A stretch of 37,743 nucleotides of DNA, from contig HF989518.1 in NCBI GenBank assembly GCA_000432175.1, positions 1 through 37,743 on the forward strand, written 5' to 3'. A model generated the notes under the pieces. That model did not search any database and was not told the DNA's origin. It worked only from the letters and a program-made list of their open reading frames with translations. The translations under genes and the position numbers were made by a program. Positions 7,611 through 14,173 of this stretch are shown here, piece by piece (position 1 is the first letter of the stretch; each line of letters starts with the position of its first letter). Origin of the DNA: Eubacterium sp. CAG:786. Lineage in GTDB: Bacteria > Bacillota > Clostridia > Oscillospirales > Ruminococcaceae.

Positions 7611-8540
7611 ATGAAAACAGGACTTATACTTGAAGGAGGCGCCGTAAGAGGGATATTCACGGCAGGCGTACTCGACCGTCTCATGGAAAACGGTATCTAC
7701 TACCCCTACGTGGTGGGAGTTTCCGCGGGCGGCGGCAACGCGATGAGCTACGTTTCCCGGCAGATAGGGCGCACCGCAAGGCAGATAAACGCGCCGAAAT
7801 CCGAGTCGTATTTCGGGCTGAAGCAGTTCATGGAAGTGCACAAGATAATCAACCTCGACAAGATGGCGTTCGAATATCCGTACAAACAGTTCCCGTTTGA
7901 TTTTGATACATATTTCAAGAGCGGTATCGACGTGGAATACGCGTGCACCTGCTGCGAGACCGGCAAGGCTGAGTTCTTCTCTGAGACCAGCGACGAACAG
8001 CGCCTGCTGACTATAGTCAAGGCGACATGTTCGGTGCCTATGCTCTGCGACCCCGTGGAGCTTGACGGCAGGCACTTCCTCGATGGCAGCATCGCGGATT
8101 CCATACCGATAGAGCATGCGATGGAGATGGGCTGCGACCGCGTCGTGATAGTGCTGACAAAGCCGGACAGCAACGTTGCGCCTACCAACTACGCGAAATT
8201 CCGCAAGGTCATCAACCACATGTACAAGGATTACCCCAACTTTGTAGAAGCCTGCATGCAGCGCGTCGAGAACTACAACAAGACCGCAGCGCTGATGGAT
8301 AAGCTGCAGAAAGAGGGAAAGGCGTTCGTTATACGTCCGCAGATACCCACGATATCCAAGTTCGAGCAGGACAGCCGCAAGATAATGGAGCTTTACCGTC
8401 ACGGCTACACGCTGATGGACAAGCGCCTGATGGAACTTGTGGATTTCAACGAGGGAAAGGCCCCAAGCGCCGGCAATATCCGCGAAGCCGTTCCGGTTCA
8501 GCCGGAGATCAGCGACGAAGAGAATGTGCTCTTAGCATAA
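7611..8540 (+). CDS. Patatin-like phospholipase
   Basis: 309 residues from ATG 7611. The oxyanion loop GGAVRG (residues 9-14), nucleophile motif GVSAGG (Ser38) and DGS (Asp158 in FLDGSIADSIP) form the Ser-Asp dyad of patatin lipases. The family hydrolyses acyl chains of phospholipids or neutral lipids, usually in the cytoplasm; no signal peptide is seen here. An in-frame ATG at 7596 has no Shine-Dalgarno, whereas 7611 follows GGTGGTGAAAG. Related proteins near 290-310 residues are common in Firmicutes. It is a single gene with its own terminator. Confidence 0.9.
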   Translation: MKTGLILEGGAVRGIFTAGVLDRLMENGIYYPYVVGVSAGGGNAMSYVSRQIGRTARQINAPKSESYFGLKQFMEVHKIINLDKMAFEYPYKQFPFDFDTYFKSGIDVEYACTCCETGKAEFFSETSDEQRLLTIVKATCSVPMLCDPVELDGRHFLDGSIADSIPIEHAMEMGCDRVVIVLTKPDSNVAPTNYAKFRKVINHMYKDYPNFVEACMQRVENYNKTAALMDKLQKEGKAFVIRPQIPTISKFEQDSRKIMELYRHGYTLMDKRLMELVDFNEGKAPSAGNIREAVPVQPEISDEENVLLA

Positions 8541-8554
8541 AAAGCATAAAAAGC

Positions 8555-8590
8555 AAAACAGGGTGGAAACAGTTTCACCCTGTTTTTTTT
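8555..8590 (+). terminator. Strong terminator of the patatin gene
   Basis: Long stem (AAAACAGGGTG with GAAA / TTTC with ACCCTGTTTT, one bulged G, loop CAG) followed by eight T. It abuts the first base of palindromic copy B. Confidence 0.85.
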
Positions 8591-8749
8591 GGGAACCTCT
8601 AAAAACCGGTTTGAAAAGTGAAAATGGGTAGAGTGCGCCGAATGCGATGAAAGCCGACGAAGTAAGGCTGTATGCCTTACGAGGAGGTTTGAAGAAGCAG
8701 GCGGTGTGCTATACACATTTTCACTCAAACAAGGTTTTTAGAGGTGACC
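8591..8749. repeat. Palindromic element, copy B (159 bp)
   Basis: Same length, orientation and ends as copy A (GGGAACCTCTAAAAACC ... GGTTTTTAGAGGTGACC), with the identical 47-base core 8649-8695 and apical hairpin GTAAGGC-TGTAT-GCCTTAC (8662-8680). The stem arms differ from copy A, yet at three positions both partners changed together, keeping base pairs. It lies directly after the patatin terminator's T run. Flanks are TTTT and AAAA, so no simple target duplication is visible. Confidence 0.85.
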
Positions 8750-8786
8750 AAAATATAAACACATGCGGGCGACCGCAGGTATTAAT

Positions 8787-9557
8787 TCACCCTGCGCGGT
8801 TTCTTCTCATCACTGCGCCGATCGCGGTAAACACTGCGAAGCACAGTATATTCACGCAGACGATGCTTGCGCCGCTCGGGGTGCCGAGTTCGTAGGATAT
8901 CACCATGCCCGCGATGAAAGTCACCACGGATATCACCGCGGAGCACACAGTCACCGCGCGGAAGCTCTTGAACACCCTCATGCTGCACAGCGCCGGGAAT
9001 ATGATAAGGCTGGAGATGAGCATGCTTCCCATCATTCTCATGCCTATTACTATCGTGAGCGCCGTCAGCAGCGCGATGAGCATGTTGTAGGCGCCCGCCT
9101 TTGTGCCCGTGGCGCGTGCGAAATTCTCGTCAAATGTTATCGCGAATATTTTTGTGTAGAAGAAGATGAAAAGCACCAGCACCAGCAGCGCCAGTATCAC
9201 GCTTATCACCACGTCGCTCTCGCTTATCGCGAGAATGCTGCCGAATAAGTAGCTGTCAAGGTCGCTGTTCATGCCGGAGACCGACACAGCCATAACGCCC
9301 AGCGCAAGCGCGCCGGTGGATATCAGCGCTATCGCGGAATCCCCCTTGATGCGGCTGCTGCCCGATATCCTCAGCAGCAGGAATGCAGCCGCTATGACCA
9401 CAGGCACTGCCACAGCCATGGGCGCCCAGTTCATCACAGCCGCGATGGCAAGCGCGCCAAAGCCCACGTGCGAAAGTCCGTCGCCTATCATGCTGTAGCG
9501 TTTCAGCACCAGGCTCACGCCAAGAAGCGCAGCGCACAGCGAGACCAGAATTCCCAC
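8787..9557 (-). CDS. ZnuB/MntB-type metal ABC transporter permease, orphan and 5'-truncated
   Basis: 256 residues from a GTG at 9557, about seven to eight membrane segments, clearly the ABC-3 permease family (CAALLGVSLVLKRYSMIGDGLSHVGFGALAIA). Normal members begin some ten residues earlier with an ATG and a 'FMQRALLAG'-type helix start. Here the family-like RALLVG (9552-9569) is preceded at once by GGTCACC, and the frame hits a TGA 21 bases further up without any ATG or ribosome site. The partner ATPase and metal-binding protein genes are absent. It is probably a remnant left by a deletion. The junction GGTGACCTTTAT (plus, 9569-9580) matches the ends of the palindromic elements. A weak hairpin at 8764-8777 could end it. 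Confidence 0.75.
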   Translation of the reverse strand: MGILVSLCAALLGVSLVLKRYSMIGDGLSHVGFGALAIAAVMNWAPMAVAVPVVIAAAFLLLRISGSSRIKGDSAIALISTGALALGVMAVSVSGMNSDLDSYLFGSILAISESDVVISVILALLVLVLFIFFYTKIFAITFDENFARATGTKAGAYNMLIALLTALTIVIGMRMMGSMLISSLIIFPALCSMRVFKSFRAVTVCSAVISVVTFIAGMVISYELGTPSGASIVCVNILCFAVFTAIGAVMRRNRAG

Positions 9558-9700
9558 CAGCAGCGCGCGGTGACCTTTATTTTGTTGATATCATTGTATC
9601 ATATCCCGCGGGAATTTTCAGTAGACAAAACCCTATATTTATCTCACAAATCTCAGGTAACGCGTTATATTCAGCGAATTTCATCAAAGTAACAAAACAC

Positions 9701-9718
9701 ATAAGGTCACCTCTAAAA
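9701..9718. repeat. Solo half-end of the palindromic element family
   Basis: ATAAGGTCACCTCTAAAA is the outer end of the element (compare the reverse of copy A's right end), broken off one base from the stop codon of the beta-helix lipoprotein. The rest of an element is absent. Confidence 0.65.
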
Positions 9719-9719
9719 G

Positions 9720-11486
9720 TTAAACTATCTGTTCGCCGTTTACATAAAGGTGATAGCCGTTGGAAGTTATCCGGGATACGTCGCCGCTGAATTCAGTAAC
9801 GTAGCTGTCCCCGGTGAGTGACCATGTGGAGCCGCCGTCCATAGTCACCTTGACTGTGCCGCCCTCGCCGTCGGGATTTATCGCGCCGCTGAATGTGGAA
9901 TTCGTCATAGTCATGTCAAGGCCGGAAATGCTGTCCACCAGGATATTGCCCTCGATGGTCTGGTCCTCGGCAGTGAGTATCACGTCGCCGCCGTTGGCGC
10001 CCTCAGTGCCCCAGCCGCGGGAACTTGAATTGCCCTCCACCCGCAGGAACGTGTCATTCGCCAGGGTGAACGCAACGTCCTCGAGGGATATCGTGCAGTC
10101 GGTGTTCGTTACATAGAACATATCCCCGGAAAGCCCGGTTATGCTGCCGCCCTCTGCGGTGAAGTACGCTTCACCGATGTCAGCGTCGCCCGACATGCTC
10201 TGATATATCATGATGGTGTGGATATTCTCGTCGGAGTCCCCGCCGTAGGTGTTTTCCATGTTGCCGGTGAGCGTGCAGTTGTTCAGCGTTACACTGTTTT
10301 TGCCCTCGACGACTACGCCCTCGCTGGCGTTCGCAGTCAGCTCGGCGTTGCTTGCCGTAATGTCTGCGGTGCAGTATATAGCGGGGCTTCCGGTGCCGTT
10401 GGTGACGTACTTTCCGCCCTCGACGTTCACTGTTCCGCCACCGCGGTCGGTACGTATAGCCGCTGAGGAATTACCCTCGGTCTGCACGTCAAGGTTGGTC
10501 GCGTTCATCGTACCGCCGCCGGTGGTCTGTATACCACCGGAATTGCGCTCAGTGGTGCGTATCTTGCTGTCGGAGATATTCACGGTGGTTCCCTCGCCGT
10601 AACTGAACACCGCGTTTCCGTTAACTACGCCGGTGTTAAAGGTGGAGTCTGTTATCGTGACCCTGGCGCCATTCAGCGCGAGGAAGCCCGCATTCTGCCC
10701 GTAAAAGTCGCCGTCCTCGGTGTTGGAGGAACTTCCGGCGCTCTTGTTGACGGTGATGTTCGTGAGGGTGACTTCCGCGCTGTCAACGCGCAGTGCATTC
10801 TCGTCGTCGCCGGTGGAAAAGTACTCGGTATCGCTCTCGGTGGTGTTCTCGCTTATCGTGTTCGCGGAAGTGCCGTTAGTCACATCTCCGCTGCCGCCAA
10901 AGCCGCTGCCGGCGTTCATGTTCTTCACTACTACGGAAGCTGCGGTGCCGTCGCCGTTCAGTGTGACTGCAAGCACGCTGCCAACCGCGATATCGTCAAT
11001 GGTGCCGTCGCTGCTGCCCTGCAGGAATTCCACGGAGATACTGGTGTCGTCAGTCACCGTGAACGTCATGCTGCTGCCGGAAGCTTCAAACGTGCTGCCG
11101 CCCATTCCACCGGGAGCGCTGCCTGCTTCCCCGTCGGGCTTGTCGGGGGCGCCTGAACCATCTCCGGAACCGCTTCCGCCGGAATCATCACCGGGCTTCT
11201 CCGGCGCGGAACCGTCCCCGGGCTGACCCGGCGCCCCACCGGAAACAATGTCCCCCTCGTCAGCGGTTATGGTGTTTCCGTCAACAGCGGTGACTTTCAC
11301 GGTCTTGTAGCTTTCGGACTGCTTCACATCTTCTGTCCCTGCTTCGGAGATCGTATGCGAAGTATCGTTGGTGGAAGTCACCGAACTTCCGGTGCTGCCG
11401 GAATTTGCGGAATTATTTGAACAACCGGTGGAAGCTGCAGCCACAACAGCCGCGCAGATAAGTGCGAAATATTTGTAAGTTTTCAT
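9720..11486 (-). CDS. Secreted lipoprotein with beta-helix repeats
   Basis: 588 residues. The signal peptide ends in ASTGC (lipidated Cys22). Residues ~23-55 are Ser/Thr/Asn-rich. A small beta domain with a TVKVTAVDGNTITAD motif (~60-80) is interrupted by a Gly/Pro/Ser/Asp-rich stretch (~85-130) and resumes at TFTVTDDTSISVEFLQGSSDGTIDDIAVGSVLAVTLNGDG. Residues ~210-588 hold short repeating units (VTLTNITV, VTITDSTF, VNISDSKI, MNATNLDV, VNVEGGKY, ITASNAEL, VTLNNCTL) typical of a right-handed parallel beta-helix, as in adhesins or polysaccharide-binding proteins. No catalytic residues are recognisable. Start ATG 11486 has AAAGGCT upstream. It is monocistronic; the exact role is unknown. Confidence 0.75.
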   Translation of the reverse strand: MKTYKYFALICAAVVAAASTGCSNNSANSGSTGSSVTSTNDTSHTISEAGTEDVKQSESYKTVKVTAVDGNTITADEGDIVSGGAPGQPGDGSAPEKPGDDSGGSGSGDGSGAPDKPDGEAGSAPGGMGGSTFEASGSSMTFTVTDDTSISVEFLQGSSDGTIDDIAVGSVLAVTLNGDGTAASVVVKNMNAGSGFGGSGDVTNGTSANTISENTTESDTEYFSTGDDENALRVDSAEVTLTNITVNKSAGSSSNTEDGDFYGQNAGFLALNGARVTITDSTFNTGVVNGNAVFSYGEGTTVNISDSKIRTTERNSGGIQTTGGGTMNATNLDVQTEGNSSAAIRTDRGGGTVNVEGGKYVTNGTGSPAIYCTADITASNAELTANASEGVVVEGKNSVTLNNCTLTGNMENTYGGDSDENIHTIMIYQSMSGDADIGEAYFTAEGGSITGLSGDMFYVTNTDCTISLEDVAFTLANDTFLRVEGNSSSRGWGTEGANGGDVILTAEDQTIEGNILVDSISGLDMTMTNSTFSGAINPDGEGGTVKVTMDGGSTWSLTGDSYVTEFSGDVSRITSNGYHLYVNGEQIV

Positions 11487-11732
11487 AATATCACGAGCCT
11501 TTCTGTGTCATGTTATCGTTATTGCCGCCTCCCTGCGGCTTTCCGTTTACATTCACAGTATAACCGGAATGTGTGTAGATTTTGTGACATCAGGCAATGC
11601 AATTCATGAACTTAATGGAAAATCGAACAAATAATCAACTGAAAAGATCCCCTCATTGTGCATATTATGTAATGGTACTATATGCCAACATACTCATCTT
11701 TGCGCTCACATGTGAATTAATTTGGATTTATT

Positions 11733-11754
11733 GGACAAAGTGTTTCATTTGTCC
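11733..11754. promoter_or_regulatory. Inverted repeat in the divergent intergenic region
   Basis: GGACAAA-8-TTTGTCC, perfect 7-bp arms, just upstream of the plus-strand -35 at 11756. It sits in the 552-base gap between the beta-helix lipoprotein and plsY. That gap otherwise holds only the promoter and palindromic copy C. Operator function is a guess. Confidence 0.35.
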
Positions 11755-11755
11755 T

Positions 11756-11784
11756 TTGTCGATTTATATAATATAGTGTAGAAT
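11756..11784 (+). promoter_or_regulatory. Putative promoter firing into palindromic copy C
   Basis: TTGTCG (11756-11761), 17-base spacer, TAGAAT (11779-11784). The predicted start (~11791) coincides with the first bases of copy C, so the element would be the 5' end of the plsY transcript or a separate RNA. Confidence 0.5.
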
Positions 11785-11789
11785 ATAAA

Positions 11790-11959
11790 TATAGGTAACC
11801 TCTAAAAACCGGGACACGAGCAGATTTCGTACATGACTTATATCAGATGCTAGGCGTCAAACCGCAGTAATACTGTATGTATTTCAAGGTTTGACAACGA
11901 CGCAGATGATATAAGTCATAGAAATCTGCCGTGAAGGAGGTTTTTAGAGGTTACCTATA
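11790..11959. repeat. Palindromic element, copy C (170 bp incl. TATA flanks)
   Basis: Perfect 21-bp terminal inverted repeats (core GGTAACCTCTAAAAACC, flanked by TATA on both sides). Inward arms pair perfectly over 9 bp (11820-11828 with 11921-11929), 13 bp (11833-11845 with 11907-11919) and 8 bp (GTCAAACC 11856-11863 with GGTTTGAC 11888-11895). The apex is GTAATAC-TGTAT-GTATTTC (11867-11885), the same loop as A and B with two compensated base pairs. Apart from ends and apex, the arms are unrelated in sequence to copies A and B. Confidence 0.85.
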
Positions 11960-12038
11960 GATAATAGGGCTATTATGACCAGAATACGGCACAAGGGCTG
12001 GCTGCATTACAGTCACGCCTTACAGAAAGGAGCACGCC

Positions 12039-12644
12039 ATGCTGAAAACCTTTATATTTTCCACGTTCGGCTATCTTGCCGGAAGTCTGCTTTTTGCGAG
12101 GTACTTTTCCGACTTCTTCTGCGGAAAGGACGTGACAGCCGACACCCCCGACAAAAACCCCGGGACTTACAACGCTTACACCTACGGTGGGTTCTGGTGC
12201 GGCGCGCTTACGCTGATATGCGATCTGCTGAAGGGCTTTCTGCCGGTGTTCCTGTTCATAAGGTTCAGCGGAAAGGGACTGGGACTTGTCCTGGTCATGG
12301 TCTCTCCGGTGCTCGGGCACCTGTTCCCGATATGGCACAAGTTCAGCGGCGGCAAGGGGATCGCGGTTTCATTCGGCGTGCTGCTAGGGATTGCCCCTGA
12401 TTTCCGGCCGGTGCTGATACTCGCGATAACTTACCTGATGTTTTCGTTCCTTTTCAAAGTAAATCCGCATTTCTACAGGCTTATCCTCACCTACTCGGTG
12501 GCTATGCTCGCGATTATCCTTGTCAGACCCGGCGTCACGGTGGTGCTTGGCTGCGCTGCGGTATTCTCGGCAGTGCTTCTTAAGATAATCAGCGTGCGCG
12601 ACACCTACGATAAAATGACGATAACCTCAGCCTGGAAAAGATAA
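12039..12644 (+). CDS. plsY: Glycerol-3-phosphate acyltransferase PlsY (divergent form)
   Basis: 201 residues, about five membrane helices. PlsY moves an acyl group from acyl-phosphate to glycerol-3-phosphate, the first step of phospholipid synthesis. The second conserved loop is clear (PVLGHLFPIWHKFSGGKGIAVSFGVLLG) and so is DLLKGFLPVFLF. The usual first loop 'GSGN.GATN' is replaced by NPGTYNAYTYGG, as in a divergent clostridial branch, so this may be a second, specialised copy. Start ATG 12039 follows GAAAGGAGC. The leader may begin inside palindromic copy C. Confidence 0.85.
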   Translation: MLKTFIFSTFGYLAGSLLFARYFSDFFCGKDVTADTPDKNPGTYNAYTYGGFWCGALTLICDLLKGFLPVFLFIRFSGKGLGLVLVMVSPVLGHLFPIWHKFSGGKGIAVSFGVLLGIAPDFRPVLILAITYLMFSFLFKVNPHFYRLILTYSVAMLAIILVRPGVTVVLGCAAVFSAVLLKIISVRDTYDKMTITSAWKR

Positions 12645-12649
12645 TACAA

Positions 12650-12684
12650 CACCCCCGGAATGAACCGTTCCGGGGGTGATTTTT
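12650..12684. terminator. Terminator between convergent plsY and the CotH gene run
   Basis: Eleven-bp stem CACCCCCGGAA/TTCCGGGGGTG with loop TGAACCG, followed on plus by ATTTTTATT. On minus the tail (TTGTATT) is weaker. It lies between the two facing stop codons and probably serves both. Confidence 0.8.
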
Positions 12685-13210
12685 ATTCGTCGTCATCATC
12701 GTCGACGATTATTGACGGAGCCTTTTCGCGAGCCTTTTCAGCCTGCCTGTCGAGCCACTTCGGAATGTTTATCAGCATTGCTATGATGACTGCAATCACC
12801 GTCAACGAAATACTCGGCATGTAAAGCTGTGTGGGTCCCACGGAAATATCAGGGTCGAACGCGTTTGTGACGAACAGGTAGTACGTCGCCAGCGAACCGA
12901 GCATTCCCACGATGTCGATAATCGCAGCGACCCGGGAATGCCCCAGCATTATCACGAAAGTTCCCACGATGTAAATGCAGGAGGATATCAGCCACGTCAG
13001 CACCGCGGGATTGCCGGAAACGCCGTCAGCATAGCTGTCGCCGGTCCAGATGACCACCGGACCGAATATTCCGAACACCAGGCAGCATATCGTCGTGATG
13101 ATAAGCATAAGCACCTTCAGCGCGATAACGACGCCCTTTGCGGCGCCCTCTCCCTGATCCGGCACGAAGAAAACGAATTCCCCGCCGGATCTTTTCTTTT
13201 TCTTGCTCAT
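12683..13210 (-). CDS. Membrane protein with acidic C-terminal tail
   Basis: 175 residues. A basic N-terminus (MSKKKKRSGG) is followed by four hydrophobic segments (~27-50, ~68-88, ~93-113, ~130-148) and a charged tail ending IIVDDDDDE. No family is recognised. It is the last gene of the eight-gene run; its ATG overlaps the yesL stop in TAATG, so the two are translationally coupled and likely act together. Like YesL, it ends in an acidic run. Confidence 0.7.
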   Translation of the reverse strand: MSKKKKRSGGEFVFFVPDQGEGAAKGVVIALKVLMLIITTICCLVFGIFGPVVIWTGDSYADGVSGNPAVLTWLISSCIYIVGTFVIMLGHSRVAAIIDIVGMLGSLATYYLFVTNAFDPDISVGPTQLYMPSISLTVIAVIIAMLINIPKWLDRQAEKAREKAPSIIVDDDDDE

Positions 13211-14034
13211 TACTTTATTACCTTTCCACCCTTGTCGTTCTTCTTGATGACCATGGGAGCTTCCTCGCCGCCGCGGTCCTCAAAGATAACATCCTCGTCC
13301 TCTTCGTCGTCATCTTCGGGGAGCTCGGGGTTTTTCAGCCCCTGCTGCTCATAGAACGGGTTAATGATGTATTTCTGTATAGCCGGGTAGCAGTTGAACA
13401 CCGACAGGAACGACAGCCATGCAAACGGCAGTATCGGCAGCATTATCAGCATGGGTATCGTGAAAAATCCCAGCAGAGCGAGATAAACTAGGAAGAACGC
13501 CAGTGTGATAAGGTTGCCCTTGATGTTGACGAACGCCAGTATCAGCGAGTTCTTGAGTATCTGCGGAAGCTTGAGATTAAGCGCCGCTATCTGCGGGAAA
13601 ATGTAGAAGTTCATCATCAGCACAACTATTTCCACAGCCATAACCAGCGCATAGAAAAGCCAGAAAGGCTGGTCGTTGTTGTCGATATTCGCGCTGAAGA
13701 AAATAAAGCTGAACACCGCGATGCATATGCACCACACGTCGAATACGCCCACGCCGAGGGACTGCCAGAAATTCTTCTTGAACGCCTTCCAGAAATCGTG
13801 GAAGATGAACTGCGGTCTTTCAAGGTAGATGTTCCGCATGAGTGTGGTCATTGCCGCCGTTGCAGGGCCGAAAGTCACCACCGGAATGCAGAACAGCAGA
13901 TAGATGAAGTTGATCTCGATGAACACCCAGAACTTGTTCAGAAAGATTTCCCAGAAACGGAAGAACGGCTTTTTCTGCTTTCCGTGCTTCGCTACGCCGG
14001 AACCGGCAACGTTGTTGTTGTAAAATAATCCCAT
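13210..14034 (-). CDS. YesL family (DUF624) membrane protein
   Basis: 274 residues, about five to six membrane helices. The N-terminal portion (FFRFWEIFLNKFWVFIEINFIYLLFCIPVVTFGPATAAM) is the DUF624/YesL signature. Residues ~230-274 form a long acidic, presumably cytoplasmic tail (ELPEDDDEEDEDVIF). In other Firmicutes YesL lies with carbohydrate-uptake or surface genes; its function is unknown. Start 14034 has AAAGGAAT upstream, 18 bases after the stop of the 35-residue gene. Confidence 0.85.
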   Translation of the reverse strand: MGLFYNNNVAGSGVAKHGKQKKPFFRFWEIFLNKFWVFIEINFIYLLFCIPVVTFGPATAAMTTLMRNIYLERPQFIFHDFWKAFKKNFWQSLGVGVFDVWCICIAVFSFIFFSANIDNNDQPFWLFYALVMAVEIVVLMMNFYIFPQIAALNLKLPQILKNSLILAFVNIKGNLITLAFFLVYLALLGFFTIPMLIMLPILPFAWLSFLSVFNCYPAIQKYIINPFYEQQGLKNPELPEDDDEEDEDVIFEDRGGEEAPMVIKKNDKGGKVIK

Positions 14035-14052
14035 GTTATTCCTTTCTGACTG

Positions 14053-14160
14053 TTAATACAGGAAGCCCTGAAACGCCACGCCTATTATCATTATCACCGC
14101 CAGAATAAGCGCGACTACGCGTATTACCTTCATCAGGCGTTCACGTTTTTTCTCGTCCAT
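14053..14160 (-). CDS. 35-residue single-span membrane peptide
   Basis: A short open frame, ATG 14160 to TAA 14053, coding for MDEKKRERLM then KVIRVVALILAVIMIIGVAF and a short QGFLY end. The charged head plus a single hydrophobic helix suits a small inner-membrane protein. GAAAGGAC lies nine bases upstream, and the gene fits neatly between the cotH stop (13 bases away) and the yesL start (18 bases away), so it is likely real and co-expressed. No family is recognised. Confidence 0.7.
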   Translation of the reverse strand: MDEKKRERLMKVIRVVALILAVIMIIGVAFQGFLY

Positions 14161-14173
14161 GACATGTCCTTTC

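Noticed and set aside
11491..11556. 21-codon GTG frame just upstream of the beta-helix lipoprotein (NVNGKPQGGGNNDNMTQKGS)
   Set aside because: Looks coding-like in composition but lacks a ribosome site and any extension upstream; it could be a leader peptide or chance.
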